Assembly: GCF_026212465.1 (NCBI RefSeq)
Contig: NC_080061.1
Coordinates: 20,945,695-21,009,694 of the forward strand
DNA: 64,000 bases
Origin: Amaranthus tricolor
Lineage: Eukaryota > Streptophyta > Magnoliopsida > Caryophyllales > Amaranthaceae
Reading direction: 5' to 3'
Within the stretch, counting starts at the first letter, position 1. Every line of letters starts with the position of its first letter. The notes under the pieces are model-generated. The model saw only the letters and a list, made by a program, of their open reading frames with translations. It was not told the origin of the DNA and did not search any database. Below, piece after piece: positions 13,058 through 26,483 of the stretch. A program made the translations under genes and the position numbers.

Positions 13058-13395
13058 CATTGATCCTTGTTCATTTCTCATTGTTCATTCTTCATTGATC
13101 ATTGATCCTTGTTCATTCTTCATCGTTCATTCTTCAATGATCATAAATCCTTCTACATTATTCATCGTTCATTCTTCATTGATCATTGATCCTTGTTCTT
13201 TTTTCATCGTTCATTCTTCAATAATCATTGATCCTTGTACATTCATCATCGTTCATTCTTCGTTGATCATTGATCCTTATTCATTATGCTTCGTTAATTC
13301 TTCATTGATCATTGATGCTTGTTCATTCTTCATCGTTCATCGTTCATTCTTCAATGATCATTGATCCTTGTTAATTATTCATCAATCATTGTTAA
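13058..13395 (+). repeat. Transition monomers between block B and the landmark cassettes
   Basis: Ordinary 42-bp monomers (with one 7-bp insertion near 13345) lead up to the first CATTGTTAAATGAT landmark of this type. Nothing else is present. Confidence 0.8.
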
Positions 13396-14670
13396 ATGAT
13401 CATTGATCCTTGTTCATCATTCATCGTTCATTGTTCAATGATCATTGATCCTTGTACATTCTTGTTAGTCCATTCGTCAATGGTCATTGATTCTTGTTCA
13501 TTAGTCATCGTTCAATCTACATTGATCATTGATCCTTGTTCATTCTTCATCGTTCATTCTTCATTGATCATTGATCCTTGTTCATTTTGCATCGTTCATT
13601 CTTTATTGATCATTGATCCTTGTTCATTCTTCATTCTTCATCGTTCATTCTTCAATGATCGTAGATCCTTCTTCATTATTCATCGTTCATTCTCTATTGA
13701 TCATTGATCCTTGTTCTTTCTTCATCGTTCATTCTTCAATAATCATTGATCCGTGTACATTCTTCATCGTTCATTCTTCATTGATCATTGATCCTTGTTC
13801 ATTTTACATCGTTCATTCTTCATTGATCATTGATCCTTATTCATTCTTCATCGTTTATTCTTCAATGATCATAGATCCTTCTTCATTATTCATCGTTCAT
13901 TCTTCATGGATCATTGATCCTTGTTCTTTCTTCATCGTTCATTCTTCAATGATCATTGATCCTTGTACATTCTTCATCGTTCATTCTTCATTGATCATTG
14001 CTCCTTGTTCATTATGCATCGTTCATTCTTCATTGATCATTGATCCTTGTTCATTCATCATCGTTCATTCTTCAATGATCATTGATCCTAGTACATTCTT
14101 CATCGTTCATTCTTCATTGATCATTGATCCTTGTCCATTCTTCATCGTTCATTCTTCAATGATCATTGATCCTTGTTCATTATTCATCGATCATTGTTCA
14201 ACGATCATTGATCCTTGTTCATTATGCATCAATTTATTCTTCATTGATCATTGATCCTTGTTCATTCTTCATCGATCATTGTTCAATGATCATTGATCCT
14301 TGTTCATTGTTCGTCGTTCATTCTTCATTGATCATTGATCCTTGTTCATTTTACATCCTTCATTCTTCATTGATCATTGATCCTTGTTCATTCTTCATCG
14401 TTCATTCTTCAATGATCATAGATCCTTCTTCATTATTCATCCTTCATTCTTCATTAATCATTGATCCTTGTTCTTTCTTCATCGTTCATTCTTCAATAAT
14501 CATTGATCCTTGTACATTCTTCATCGTTCATTCTTCATTACTCATTGATCCTTGTTCATTATGCATCGTTCATTCTTCATTGATCATTGATCGTTGTTCA
14601 TTCTTCATCGTTCGTCGTTCATTCTTCAATGATCATTGATCCTTGTTAATTATTCATCAATCATTGTTAA
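13396..14670 (+). repeat. Landmark cassette, 1,275 bp
   Basis: Cassettes are cut here just after CATTGTTAA, at the ATGATC that follows. Early in the cassette lies the marker TTGTTAGTCCATTCGTCAAT. The length is 7n+1, with one 43-bp monomer (near 14223). It carries the diagnostic variant CGTAGATCC at about 13660. Confidence 0.88.
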
Positions 14671-16001
14671 ATGATCATTGATCCTTGTTCATCATTCATC
14701 GTTCATTGTTCAATGATCATTGATCCTTGTACATTCTTGTTAGTCCATTCGTCAATGGTCATTGATTCTTGTTCATTATTCATCGTTCAATCTACATTGA
14801 TCATTGATCCTTGTTCATTCTTTATCGTTCATTCTTCATTGATCATTGATCCTTGTTCATTTTGCATCGTTCATTCTTCATTGATCATTGATCCTTTTTC
14901 ATTCTTCATCAATCCTTCTTCATTATTCATCGTTCATTCTTCATGGATCATTGATCCTTGTTCTTTCTTCATCGTTCATTCTTCAATGATCGTAGATCCT
15001 TCTTCATTATTCATCGTTCATTCTCTATTGATCATTGATCCTTGTTCTTTCTTCATCGTTCATTCTTCAATAATCATTGATCCGTGTACATTCTTCATCG
15101 TTCATTCTTCATTGATCATTGATCCTTGTTCATTTTACATCGTTCATTCTTCATTGATCATTGATCCTTATTCATTCTTCATCGTTCATTCTTCATTGAT
15201 CATAGATCCTTCTTCATTATTCATCGTTCATTCTTCATGGATCATTGATCCTTGTTCTTTCTTCATCGTTCATTCTTCAATGATCATTGATCCTTGTACA
15301 TTCTTCATCGTTCATTCTTCATTGATCATTGCTCCTTGTTCATTATGCATCGTTCATTCTTCATTGATCATTGATCCTTGTTCATTCATCATCGTTCATT
15401 CTTCAATGATCATTGATCCTAGTACATTCTTCATCGTTCATTCTTCATTGATCATTGATCCTTGTCCATTCTTCATCGTTCATTCTTCAATGATCATTGA
15501 TCCTTGTTCATTATTCATCGATCATAGTTCAACGATCATTGATCCTTGTTCATTATGCATCAATTTATTCTTCATTGATCATTGATCCTTGTTCATTCTT
15601 CATCGATCATTGTTCAATGATCATTCATCCTTGTTCATTGTTCGTCGTTCATTCTTCATTGATCATTGATCCTTGTTCATTTTACATCCTTCATTCTTCA
15701 TTGATCATTGATCCTTGTTCATTCTTCATCGTTCATTCTTCAATGATCATAGATCCTTCTTCATTATTCATCCTTCATTCTTCATTAATCATTGATCCTT
15801 GTTCTTTCTTCATCGTTCATTCTTCAATAATCATTGATCCTTGTACATTCTTCATCGTTCATTCTTCATTACTCATTGATCCTTGTTCATTATGCATCGT
15901 TCATTCTTCATTGATCATTGATCGTTGTTCATTCTTCATCGTTCGTCGTTCATTCTTCAATGATCATTGATCCTTGTTAATTATTCATCAATCATTGTTA
16001 A
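14671..16001 (+). repeat. Landmark cassette, 1,331 bp
   Basis: Large parts match the preceding cassette at an offset of exactly 1,331 bp (CGTAGATCC at 13660 and 14991). The length is 7n+1 with one 43-bp monomer (near 15553). Confidence 0.88.
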
Positions 16002-16470
16002 ATGATCATTGATCCTTGTTCATCATTCATCGTTCATTGTTCAATGATCATTGATCCTTGTACATTCTTGTTAGTCCATTCGTCAATGGTCATTGATTCT
16101 TGTTCATTATTCATCGTTCAATCTACATTGATCATTGATCCTTGTTCATTCTTCATCGTTCATTCTTCATTGATAATTGACCCTTATTCATTCTTCATCG
16201 TTCATTCTTCAATGATCATAGATCCTTCTTCATTATTCATCGTTCATTCTTCATTGATCATTGATCCTTGTTCTTTCTTCATCGTTCATTCTTCAATAAT
16301 CCTTGATCATTGTACATTCTTCATCGTTCATTCTTCATTAATCATTGATCCTTGTTCAATATGCATCGTTCATTCTTCATTGATCATTGATTGTTGTTCA
16401 TTCTTCATCGTTCGTCGTTCATTCTTCAATGATCATTGATCCTTGTTAATTATTCATCAATCATTGTTAA
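16002..16470 (+). repeat. Short landmark cassette, 469 bp
   Basis: Deleted version of the neighbouring cassettes. It keeps the TTGTTAGTCC marker and the closing monomers but loses the middle, including the 43-bp monomer. The length is exactly 67 x 7, as expected without that monomer. Confidence 0.87.
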
Positions 16471-17633
16471 ATGATCATTGATCCTTGTTCATCATTCATC
16501 GTTCATTGTTCAATGATCATTGATCCTTGTACATTCTTGTTAGTCCATTCGTCAATGGTCATTGATTCTTGTTCATTAGTCATCGTTCAATCTACATTGA
16601 TCATTGATCCTTGTTCATTCTTCATCGTTCATTCTTCATTGATCATTGATCCTTGTTCATTTTGAATCGTTCATTCTTCATTGATCATTGATCCTTGTTC
16701 ATTCTTCATCGATCCTTGTTCATTGTTCGTCGTTCATTTTTCATTGATCATTGATCCTTGTTCATTTTGCATCGTACATTCTTCCTTGATCATTGATCCT
16801 TGTTCATTCTTCATCGTTCATTCTTCAATGATCATAGATCCTTCTTCATTATTCATCGTTCATTCTTCATTAATCTTTGATACTTGTTTTTTCTTCATCG
16901 TTCATTCTTCAATGATCATTGATCCTTGTACATTCTTCATCGTTCATTCTTCACTGATCATTGCTCCTTGTTCATTATGCATCGTTCATTCTTCATTGAT
17001 CATTGATCCTTGTTCATTCATCATCGTTCATTCTTCAATGATCCTTGATCCTTATACATTCTTCATCGTTCATTCTTCATTGATCATTGATCCTTGTTCA
17101 TTCTTCATCGTTCATTCTTCAATGAACATTGATCCTTGTTCATTATTCATCGATCATTGTTCAACGATCATTGATCCTTGTTCATTATGCATCAATTTAT
17201 TCTTCATTGATCATTGATCCTTGTTCATTCTTCATCGATCATTGTTCAATGATCATTGATCCTTGTTCATTGTTCGTCGTTCATTCTTCATTGATCATTG
17301 ATCCTTGTTCATTTTGCATCCTTCATTCTTCATTGATCATTGATCCTTGTTCATTCTTCATCGTTCATTCTTCAATGATCATAGATCCTTCTTCATTATT
17401 CATCCTTCATTCTTCATTGATCATTGATCCTTGTTCTTTCTTCATCGTTCATTCTTCAATAATCATTGATCCTTGTACATTCTTCATCGTTCATTCTTCA
17501 TTAATCATTGATCCTTGTTCATTATGCATCGTTCATTCTTCATTGATCATTTATCGTTGTTCATTCTTCATCGTTCGTCATTCATTCTTCAATGATCATT
17601 GATCCTTGTTAATTATTCATCAATCATTGTGAA
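16471..17633 (+). repeat. Landmark cassette, 1,163 bp
   Basis: Length 7n+1 with one 43-bp monomer (near 17186). The closing landmark here is mutated to CATTGTGAAATGAT. Confidence 0.87.
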
Positions 17634-18887
17634 ATGATCATTGATCCTTGTTCATCATTCATCGTTCATTGTTCAATGATCATTGATCCTTGTACATTCT
17701 TGTTAGTCCATTCGTCAATGGTCATTGATTCTTGTTCATTATTCATCGTTCAATCTACATTGATCATTGATCCTTGTTCATTCTTCATCGTTCATTCTTC
17801 ATTGATCATTGATCCTTGTTCATTTTGCATCGTTCATTCTTCATTGATCATTGATCCTTGTTCATTCTACATTCTTCATCGTTCATTCTTCAATGATCGT
17901 AGATCCTTCTTCATTATTCATCGTTCATTCTCTATTGATCATTGATCCTTGTTCTTTCTTCATCGTTCATTCTTCAATACTCATTGATCCGTGTACATTC
18001 TTCATCGTTCATTCTTCATTGATCATTGATCCTTGTTCATTTTACATCGTTCATTCTTCATTGATCATTGATCCTTATTCATTCTTCATCAATCCTTCTT
18101 CATTATTCATCGTTCATTGTTCATGGATCATTGATCCTTGTTCTTTCTTCATCGTTCATTCTTCAATGATCATTGATCCTTATACATTCTTCATCGTTCA
18201 TTCTTCATTGATCATTGCTCCTTGTTCATTATGCATCGTTCATTCTTCATTGATCATTGATCCTTGTTCATTCATCATCGTTCATTCTTCAATGATCATT
18301 GATCCTAGTACATTCTTCATCGTTCATTCTTCATTGATCATTGATCCTTGTCCATTCTTCATCGTTCATTCTTCAATGAGCATTGATCCTTGTTCATTAT
18401 TCATCGATCATTGTTCAATGATCATTGATCCTTGTTCATTATGCATCAATTTATTCTTCATTGATCATTGATCCTTGTTCATTCTTCATCGATCATCGTT
18501 CAATGATCATTGATCCTTGTTCATTGTTCGTCGTTCATTCTTCATTGATCATTGATCCTTGTTCATTTTGCATCGTTCATTCTTCAGTGATCATTGATCC
18601 TTGTTCATTCTTCATCGTTCATTCTTCAATGATCATAGATCCTTCTTCATTATTCATCGTTCATTCTTCATTGATCATTGATCCTTGTTCTTTCTTCATC
18701 GTTCATTCTTCAATAATCATTGATCCTTGTACATTCTTCATCGTTCATTCTTCATTAATCATTGATCCTTGTTCATTATGCATCGTTCATTCTTCATTGA
18801 TCATTGATCGTTGTTCATTCTTCATCGTTCGTCGTTCATTCTTCAATGATCATTGATCCTTGTTAATTATTCATCAATCATTGTTAA
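17634..18887 (+). repeat. Landmark cassette, 1,254 bp
   Basis: Matches the start of the next cassette at an offset of 1,254 bp (17634 and 18888; CGTAGATCC at 17898 and 19152). Length 7n+1, one 43-bp monomer. Confidence 0.88.
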
Positions 18888-21219
18888 ATGATCATTGATC
18901 CTTGTTCATCATTCATCGTTCATTGTTCAATGATCATTGATCCTTGTACATTCTTGTTAGTCCATTCGTCAATGGTCATTGATTCTTGTTCATTATTCAT
19001 CGTTCAATCTACATTGATCATTGATCCTTGTTCATTCTTCATCGTTCATTCTTCATTGATCATTGATCCTTGTTCATTTTGCATCGTTCATTCTTCATTG
19101 ATCATTGATCCTTGTTCATTCTTCATTCTTCATCGTTCATTCTTCAATGATCGTAGATCCTTCTTCATTATTCATCGTTCATTCTCTATTGATCATTGAT
19201 CCTTGTTCTTTCTTCATCATTCATTCTTCAATAATCATTGATCCGTGTACATTCTTCATCGTTCATTCTTCATTGATCATTGATCCTTGTTTATTTTACA
19301 TCGTTCATTCTTCATTGATCATTGATCCTTATTCATTCTTCATCGTTCATTCTTCAATGATCATAGATCCTTCTTCATTATTCATCGTTCATTCTTCATG
19401 GATCATTGATCCTTGTTCTTTCTTCATCGTTCATTCTTCAATGATCATTGATCCTTGTACATTCTTCATCGTTCATTCTTCATTGATCATTGCTCCTTGT
19501 TCATTATGCATCGTTCATTCTTCATTGATCATTGATCCTTGCTCATTTTGCATCGTACATTCTTCCTTGATGATTGATCCTTGTTCTTTCCTCATTGTTC
19601 ATTCTTCAATGATCATTGATCCTTGTAGATTCTTCATCGTTCATTCTTCATTAATCATTGACCCTTGTTCATTATGCATCGTTCATTCTTCATTGATCAT
19701 TTATCCTTGTTCATTCTTCATCGATGCTTGTTCATTGTTCATCGTTCTTTCTTCATTGATCATTGATCCTTGTTCATTATAAATCGTTCATCCTTCATTG
19801 ACCATTGATCCTTGTTCATTCTTTATCGTTCATCGTTCATTCTTCAATGATCATTGATCCTTGTTCATTCTTCATCGTTCATTCTTCATTGACCATTGAT
19901 CCTTGTTCTTTCCTCATTGTTCATTCTTCAATGATCATTGATCCTTGTAGATTCTTCATCGTTCATTCTTCATTGATCATTGATCCTTGTTCATTATGCA
20001 TCATTCATTCTTCATTGATAATTTACCCTTGTTCATTCTTCATCGATGCTTGTTCATTGTTCGTCGTTCATTCTTCATTGAACATTGATCCTTGTTCGTT
20101 TTGCATCGTACATTCTTCCTTGATAATTGATCCTTGTTCATTCTTTATCATTCATTCTTCAATGATCATAGATCCTTCTTCATTATTCATCGTTCATTCT
20201 TCATGGATCATTGATCCTTGTTGTTTCTTCATCGTTCATTCTTCAATGATCATTGATCCTTGTACATTCTTCATCGTTCATTCTTCATTGATCATTGCTC
20301 CTTGTTCATTATGCATCGTTCATTCTTCATTGATCATTGATCCTTGTTCATTCATCATCGTTCATTCTTCAATGATCATTGATCCTTGTACATTCTTCAT
20401 CGTTCATTCTTCATTGATCATTGATCCTTGTCCATTCTTCATCGTTCATTCTTCAATGATCATTGATCCTTGTTCATTATTCATCGATCATTGTTCAACG
20501 ATCATTGATCCTTGTTCATTATGCATCAATTTATTCTTCATTGATCATTAATCCTTGTTCATTCTTCATCGATCAATGTTCAATGATCATTGATCCTTGT
20601 TCACTGTTCGTCGTTCATTCTTCATTGATCATTGATCCTTGTTCATTTTGCATCGTTCATTCTTCATTGATCATTGATCCTTGTTCATTCTTCATCGTTC
20701 ATTCTTCAATGATCATAGATCCTTCTTCATTATTCATCGTTCATTCTTCATTGATCATTGATCCTTGTTCTTTCATCATCGTTCATTCTTCAATGATCAT
20801 TGATCCTTGTACATTCTTCATCGTTCAATCTTCATTGATCATTGATCCTTCTTCATTATGCATCGTTCATTCTTCATTGATCATTGATCCTTGTTTATTC
20901 TTCATCGATCATTTTTCAATGATCATTGATCCTTGTTCATTGTTCGTCGTTCATTCTTCATTGATCATTGATCCTTGTTCATTCTTCATCGTTCATTCTT
21001 CATTGATCATTGATCCTTGTTCTTTTTTCATCGTTCATTCTTCAATAATCATTGATCCTTGTACATTCATCATCGTTCATTCTTCGTTGATCATTGATCC
21101 TTGTTTATTATGCTTCGTTAATTCTTCATTGATCATTGATGCTTGTTCATTCTTCATCGTTCATCGTTCATTCTTCAATGATCATTGATCCTTGTTAATT
21201 ATTCATCAATCATTGTTAA
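18888..21219 (+). repeat. Long landmark cassette, 2,332 bp
   Basis: Starts like 17634-18887, then contains a 747-bp stretch (19805-20551) whose monomer order and length match 6728-7474 and 11582-12328. Length 7n+1 with one 43-bp monomer (near 20523). Confidence 0.86.
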
Positions 21220-22466
21220 ATGATCATTGATCCTTGTTCATCATTCATCGTTCATGGTTGAATAATCAATGATCCTTGTACATTCTTGTTCGTCCATTCG
21301 TCAATGGTCATTGATCCATTTTCATTATTCATCGTTCAATCTTTATTGATCATTGATCCTTGTTCATTCTTCATCGTTCATTCTTCATTGACCGTTGATC
21401 CTTGTTCTTTCCTCATCGTTCATTCTTCAATGATCATTGATCCTTGTAGATTCTTCATCGTTCATTCTTCATTGATCATTGATCCTTGTTGATTATGCAT
21501 CGTTCATTCTTCATTGATCATTGATCCTTGTTCATTCTTCATCGATCCTTGTTCATTGTTCGTCGTTCATTCTTCATTGATCATTGATCCTTGTTCATTT
21601 TGCATCGTATATTCTTCCTTGATCATTGATCCTTGTTCATTCTTCATCGTTCATTCTTCAATGAGCATAGATCCTTCTTCATTATTCATCGTTCATTCTT
21701 CATTAATCATTGATCCTTGTTCTTTCTTCATAGTTCATTCTTCAATGATCATTGATCCTTGTACAATCTTCATCGTTCATTCTTCACGGATTATTGCTCC
21801 TTGTTCATTATGCATCGTTCATTCTTCATTGATCATTGATCCTTGTTCATTCATCATCGTTCATTCTTCAATGATCCTTGATCCTTGTACATTCTTCATC
21901 GTTCATTGATCATTGATCATTGATCCTTGTTCATTCTTCATCGTTCATTCTTCAATGATCATTGATCCTTGTTCATTATTCATCGATCATTGTTCAACGA
22001 TCATTGATCCTTGTTCATTATGCATCAATTTATTCTTCATTGATCATTGACCCTAGTTCATTCTTTATCGATCATTGTTCAATGATCATTGATCCTTGTT
22101 CATTGTTCGTCGTTCATTCTTCATTGATTATTGATCCTTGTTCATTTTGCATCGTTCATTCTTCATTGATCATTGATCCTTGTTCATTCTTCATCGTTCA
22201 TTCTTCAATGATCACAGATCCTTCTTCATTATTCATCGTTCATTCTTCATTGATCATTGATCCTTGTTCTTTCTTCATCGTTCATTCTTCAATAATCATT
22301 GATCCTTGTACATTCCTCATCGTTCATTCTTCATTAATCATTGATCCTTGTTCATTATGCATCGTTCATTCTTTATTGATCATTGATCGTTGTTCATTCT
22401 TCATCGTTCGTCGTTCATTCTTCAATGATCATTGATCCTTGTTAATTTTTCATCAATCATTGTTAA
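21220..22466 (+). repeat. Landmark cassette, 1,247 bp
   Basis: Length 7n+1, one 43-bp monomer (near 22020). It contains GTAGATTC and TTCATCATCG class monomers. The same length, 1,247 bp, recurs four times at 41.9-52.2 kb with a partly different order. Confidence 0.85.
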
Positions 22467-23280
22467 ATGATCATTGATCTTTGTTCATCATTCATCGTTC
22501 ATTGTTCAATGATCATTGATCCTTGTACATTCTTGTTCGTCCATTTGTCAATGTTCATTGATTCTTGTTCATTATTCATCGTTCAATCTACATTGATCAT
22601 TGATCCTTGTTCATTCTTCATCGTTCATTCTTCATTGATCATTGATCTTTGTTCTTTCTTCATCATTCATTCTTCAATGATCATTGATCCTTGTACATTC
22701 TTCATCGTTCATTCTTCATTGATCATTGCTCCTTGTTCATTATGCATGGTTCATTCTTCATTGATCATTGATCCTTGTTCATTCATCATCGTTCATTCTT
22801 CAATGATCATTGATCCTTGTACATTATTCATCGTTCATTCTTCATTGATCATTGATCCTTGTTCATTTTGCATCGTTCATTCTTCATTGATCATTGATCC
22901 TTGTTCATTCTTCATTCTTCATCGTTCATTCTTCAATGATCGTAGATCCTTCTTCATTATTCATCGTTCATTCTTCATTGATCATTGATCCTTGTTCTTT
23001 CTTCATCGTTCATTCTTCAATAATGATTGATCCGTGTACATTCTTCATCGTTCATTCTTCATTGATCATTGATCCTTGTTCATTTTACATCGTTCATTCT
23101 TCATTGATCATTGATCCTTGTTCATTCTTCATCGTTCATTCTTCAATGATCATAGATCCTTCTTCATTATTCATCGTTCATTCTTCATTGATCATTGATC
23201 CTTGTTCTTTCTTCATCGTTCATTCTTCAATAATCATTGATCCTTGTACATTCTTCATCGTTCATTCTTCATTAATCATT

Positions 23281-24325
23281 GATCCTTGTTCATTATGAAT
23301 CGTTCATTCTTCATTGATCATTGATCCTTGCTCATTTTGCATCGTACATTCTTCCTTGATCATTTATTCTTTTTTCTTTCCTCATTGCTCATTCTTCAAT
23401 GATCATTGATCCTTGTAGATTCTTCATCGTTCATTCTTCATTGATCATTGATCCTTGTTCATTATGCATCGTTCATTCTTCATTGATCATTGACCCTTGT
23501 TCATTCTTCATCTATCCTTGTTCATTGTTCGTCGTTCATTCTTCATTGATCATTGATCCTTGTTCATTTTGCATCGTACATTCTTCCTTGATCATTGATC
23601 CTTGTTCATTCTTCATCGTTCATTCTTCAATGATCATAGATCCTTCTTCATTATTCATCGTTCATTCTTCATTAATCATTGATCCTTGTTCTTTCTTCAT
23701 CGTTCATTCTTCAATGATCATTGATCCTTGTACATTCTTCATCGTTCATTCTTCACTGATCATTGCTCCTTGTTCATTATGCATCGTTCATTCTTCATTG
23801 ATCATTGATCCTTGTTCATTCATCATCGTTCATTCTTCAATGATCCTTGATCCTTGTACAATCTTCATCGTTCATTGATCATTGATCATTGATCCTTGTT
23901 CATTCTTCATCGTTCATTCTTCAATGATCATTGATCCTTGTTCATTATTCATCGATCATTGTTCAACGATCATTGTTCAACGATCATTGATCCTTGTTCA
24001 TTATGCATCAATTTATTCTTCATTGATCATTGATCCTAGTTCATTCTTCATAGATCATTGTTCAATGATCATTGATCCTTGTTCATTGTTCGTCGTTCAT
24101 TCTTCATTGATTATTGATCCTTGTTCATTTTGCATCGTTCATTCTTCATTGATCATTGATCCTTGTTCATTCTTCATCGTTCATTCTTCAATGATCATAG
24201 ATCCTTCTTCATTATTCATCGTTCATTCTTCATTGATCATTGATCCTTGTTCTTTCTTCATCGTTCATTCTTCAATAATCATTGATCCTTGTACATTCTT
24301 CATCGTTCATTCTTCATTAATCATT
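23281..24325 (+). repeat. 1,045-bp tandem unit, copy 1
   Basis: Repeats at exactly 1,045 bp (23281, 24326, 25371). The unit carries a 14-bp doubling of TTCAACGATCATTG near 23960 and a six-T run at 23370-23375. The true duplication edges lie somewhat left of 23281, near 23100. Confidence 0.9.
23370..23375 (+). repeat. Six-T run from a one-base expansion
   Basis: TTATTCTTTTTTC replaces TGATCCTTGTTC, adding one base. The same change is at 24415, 25460 and 27387, so it was inherited through the 1,045-bp and 4,017-bp duplications. Confidence 0.8.
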
Positions 24326-25370
24326 GATCCTTGTTCATTATGAATCGTTCATTCTTCATTGATCATTGATCCTTGCTCATTTTGCATCGTACATTCTTCC
24401 TTGATCATTTATTCTTTTTTCTTTCCTCATTGCTCATTCTTCAATGATCATTGATCCTTGTAGATTCTTCATTGTTCATTCTTCATTGATCATTGATCCT
24501 TGTTCATTATGCATCGTTCATTCTTCATTGATCATTGACCCTTGTTCATTCTTCATCTATCCTTGTTCATTGTTCGTCGTTCATTCTTCATTGATCATTG
24601 ATCCTTGTTCATTTTGCATCGTACATTCTTCCTTGATCATTGATCCTTGTTCATTCTTCATCGTTCATTCTTCAATGATCATAGATCCTTCTTCATTATT
24701 CATCGTTCATTCTTCATTAATCATTGATCCTTGTTCTTTCTTCATCGTTCATTCTTCAATGATCATTGATCCTTGTACATTCTTCATCGTTCATTCTTCA
24801 CTGATCATTGCTCCTTGTTCATTATGCATCGTTCATTCTTCATTGATCATTGATCCTTGTTCATTCATCATCGTTCATTCTTCAATGATCCTTGATCCTT
24901 GTACAATCTTCATCGTTCATTGATCATTGATCATTGATCCTTGTTCATTCTTCATCGTTCATTCTTCAATGATCATTGATCCTTGTTCATTATTCATCGA
25001 TCATTGTTCAACGATCATTGTTCAACGATCATTGATCCTTGTTCATTATGCATCAATTTATTCTTCATTGATCATTGATCCTAGTTCATTCTTCATAGAT
25101 CATTGTTCAATGATCATTGATCCTTGTTCATTGTTCGTCGTTCATTCTTCATTGATTATTGATCCTTGTTCATTTTGCATCGTTCATTCTTCATTGATCA
25201 TTGATCCTTGTTCATTCTTCATCGTTCATTCTTCAATGATCATAGATCCTTCTTCATTATTCATCGTTCATTCTTCATTGATCATTGATCCTTGTTCTTT
25301 CTTCATCGTTCATTCTTCAATAATCATTGATCCTTGTACATTCTTCATCGTTCATTCTTCATTAATCATT
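24326..25370 (+). repeat. 1,045-bp tandem unit, copy 2
   Basis: Nearly identical to copy 1. The difference I found is C to T near 24470, which turns CATCGTTC into CATTGTTC. Confidence 0.9.
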
Positions 25371-26190
25371 GATCCTTGTTCATTATGAATCGTTCATTCT
25401 TCATTGATCATTGATCCTTGCTCATTTTGCATCGTACATTCTTCCTTGATCATTTATTCTTTTTTCTTTCCTCATTGCTCATTCTTCAATGATCATTGAT
25501 CCTTGTAGATTCTTCATCGTTCATTCTTCATTGATCATTGATCCTTGTTCATTATGCATCGTTCATTCTTCATTGATCATTGATCCTTGTTCATTCTTCA
25601 TCGATCCTTGTTCATTGTTCGTCGTTCATTCTTCATTGATCATTGATCCTTGTTCATTTTGCATCGTACATTCTTCCTTGATCATTGATCCTTGTTCATT
25701 CTTCATCGTTCATTCTTCAATGATCATAGATCCTTCTTCATTATTCATCGTTCATTCTTCATTAATCATTGATCCTTGTTCTTTCTTCATCGTTCATTCT
25801 TCAATGATGATTGATCATTGTACATTCTTCATCGTTCATTCTTCACTGATCATTGCTCCTTGTTCATTATGCATCGTTCATTCTTCATTGATCGTTGATC
25901 CTTGTTCATTCATCATCGTTCATTCTTCAATGATCCTTGATCCTTGTACATTCTTCATCGTTCATTGATCATTGATCATTGATCCTTGTTCATTCTTCAT
26001 CGTTCATTCTTCAATGATCATTTATCCTTGTTCATTATTCATCGATCATTGTTCAACGATCATTGATCCTTGTTCATTATGCATCAATTTATTCTTCATT
26101 GATCATTGATCCTAGTTCATTCTTCATCGATCATTGTTCAATGATCATTGATCCTTGTTCATTGTTCGTCGTTCATTCTTCATTGATCAT
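25371..26190 (+). repeat. 1,045-bp tandem unit, copy 3 (partial, diverged)
   Basis: In phase with copies 1 and 2 but lacks the 14-bp doubling (single TTCAACGATCATTG near 26052) and, near 26190, one 42-bp monomer. It carries its own substitutions, for example near 25808. It may represent the older state of the unit. Confidence 0.85.
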
Positions 26191-26483
26191 TGATCCTTGT
26201 TCATTCTTCATCGTTCATTCTTCAATGATCACAGATCCTTCTTCATTATTCATCGTTCATTCTTCATTGATCATTGATCCTTGTTCTTTCTTCATCGTTC
26301 ATTCTTCAATAATCATTGATCCTTGTACATTCTTCATCGTTCATTCTTCATTAATCATTGATCCTTGTTCATTATGCATCGTTCATTCTTTATTGATCAT
26401 TGATCGTTGTTCATTCTTCATCGTTCGTCGTTCATTCTTCAATGATCATTGATCCTTGTTAATTTTTCATCAATCATTGTTAA

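Larger units (their letters stand above)
22467..26483 (+). repeat. 4,017-bp cassette containing the 1,045-bp triplication
   Basis: From one landmark to the next. The length is 7n+6, explained by three 43-bp monomers (near 24003, 25048 and 26081) and three one-base T-run expansions (23370, 24415 and 25460). Confidence 0.88.

Noticed and set aside
13463..13500. The TTGTTAGTCCATTCGTCAAT marker as an inserted element or attachment site
   Set aside because: It lies inside a normal 42-bp monomer and differs from the consensus only by substitutions; there is no insertion and no target-site duplication.
23370..23375. Six-T run as a transcription terminator (RNA polymerase III type)
   Set aside because: It is a one-base expansion of an already T-rich monomer, and there is no upstream tRNA-like or 5S-like gene or A/B box.
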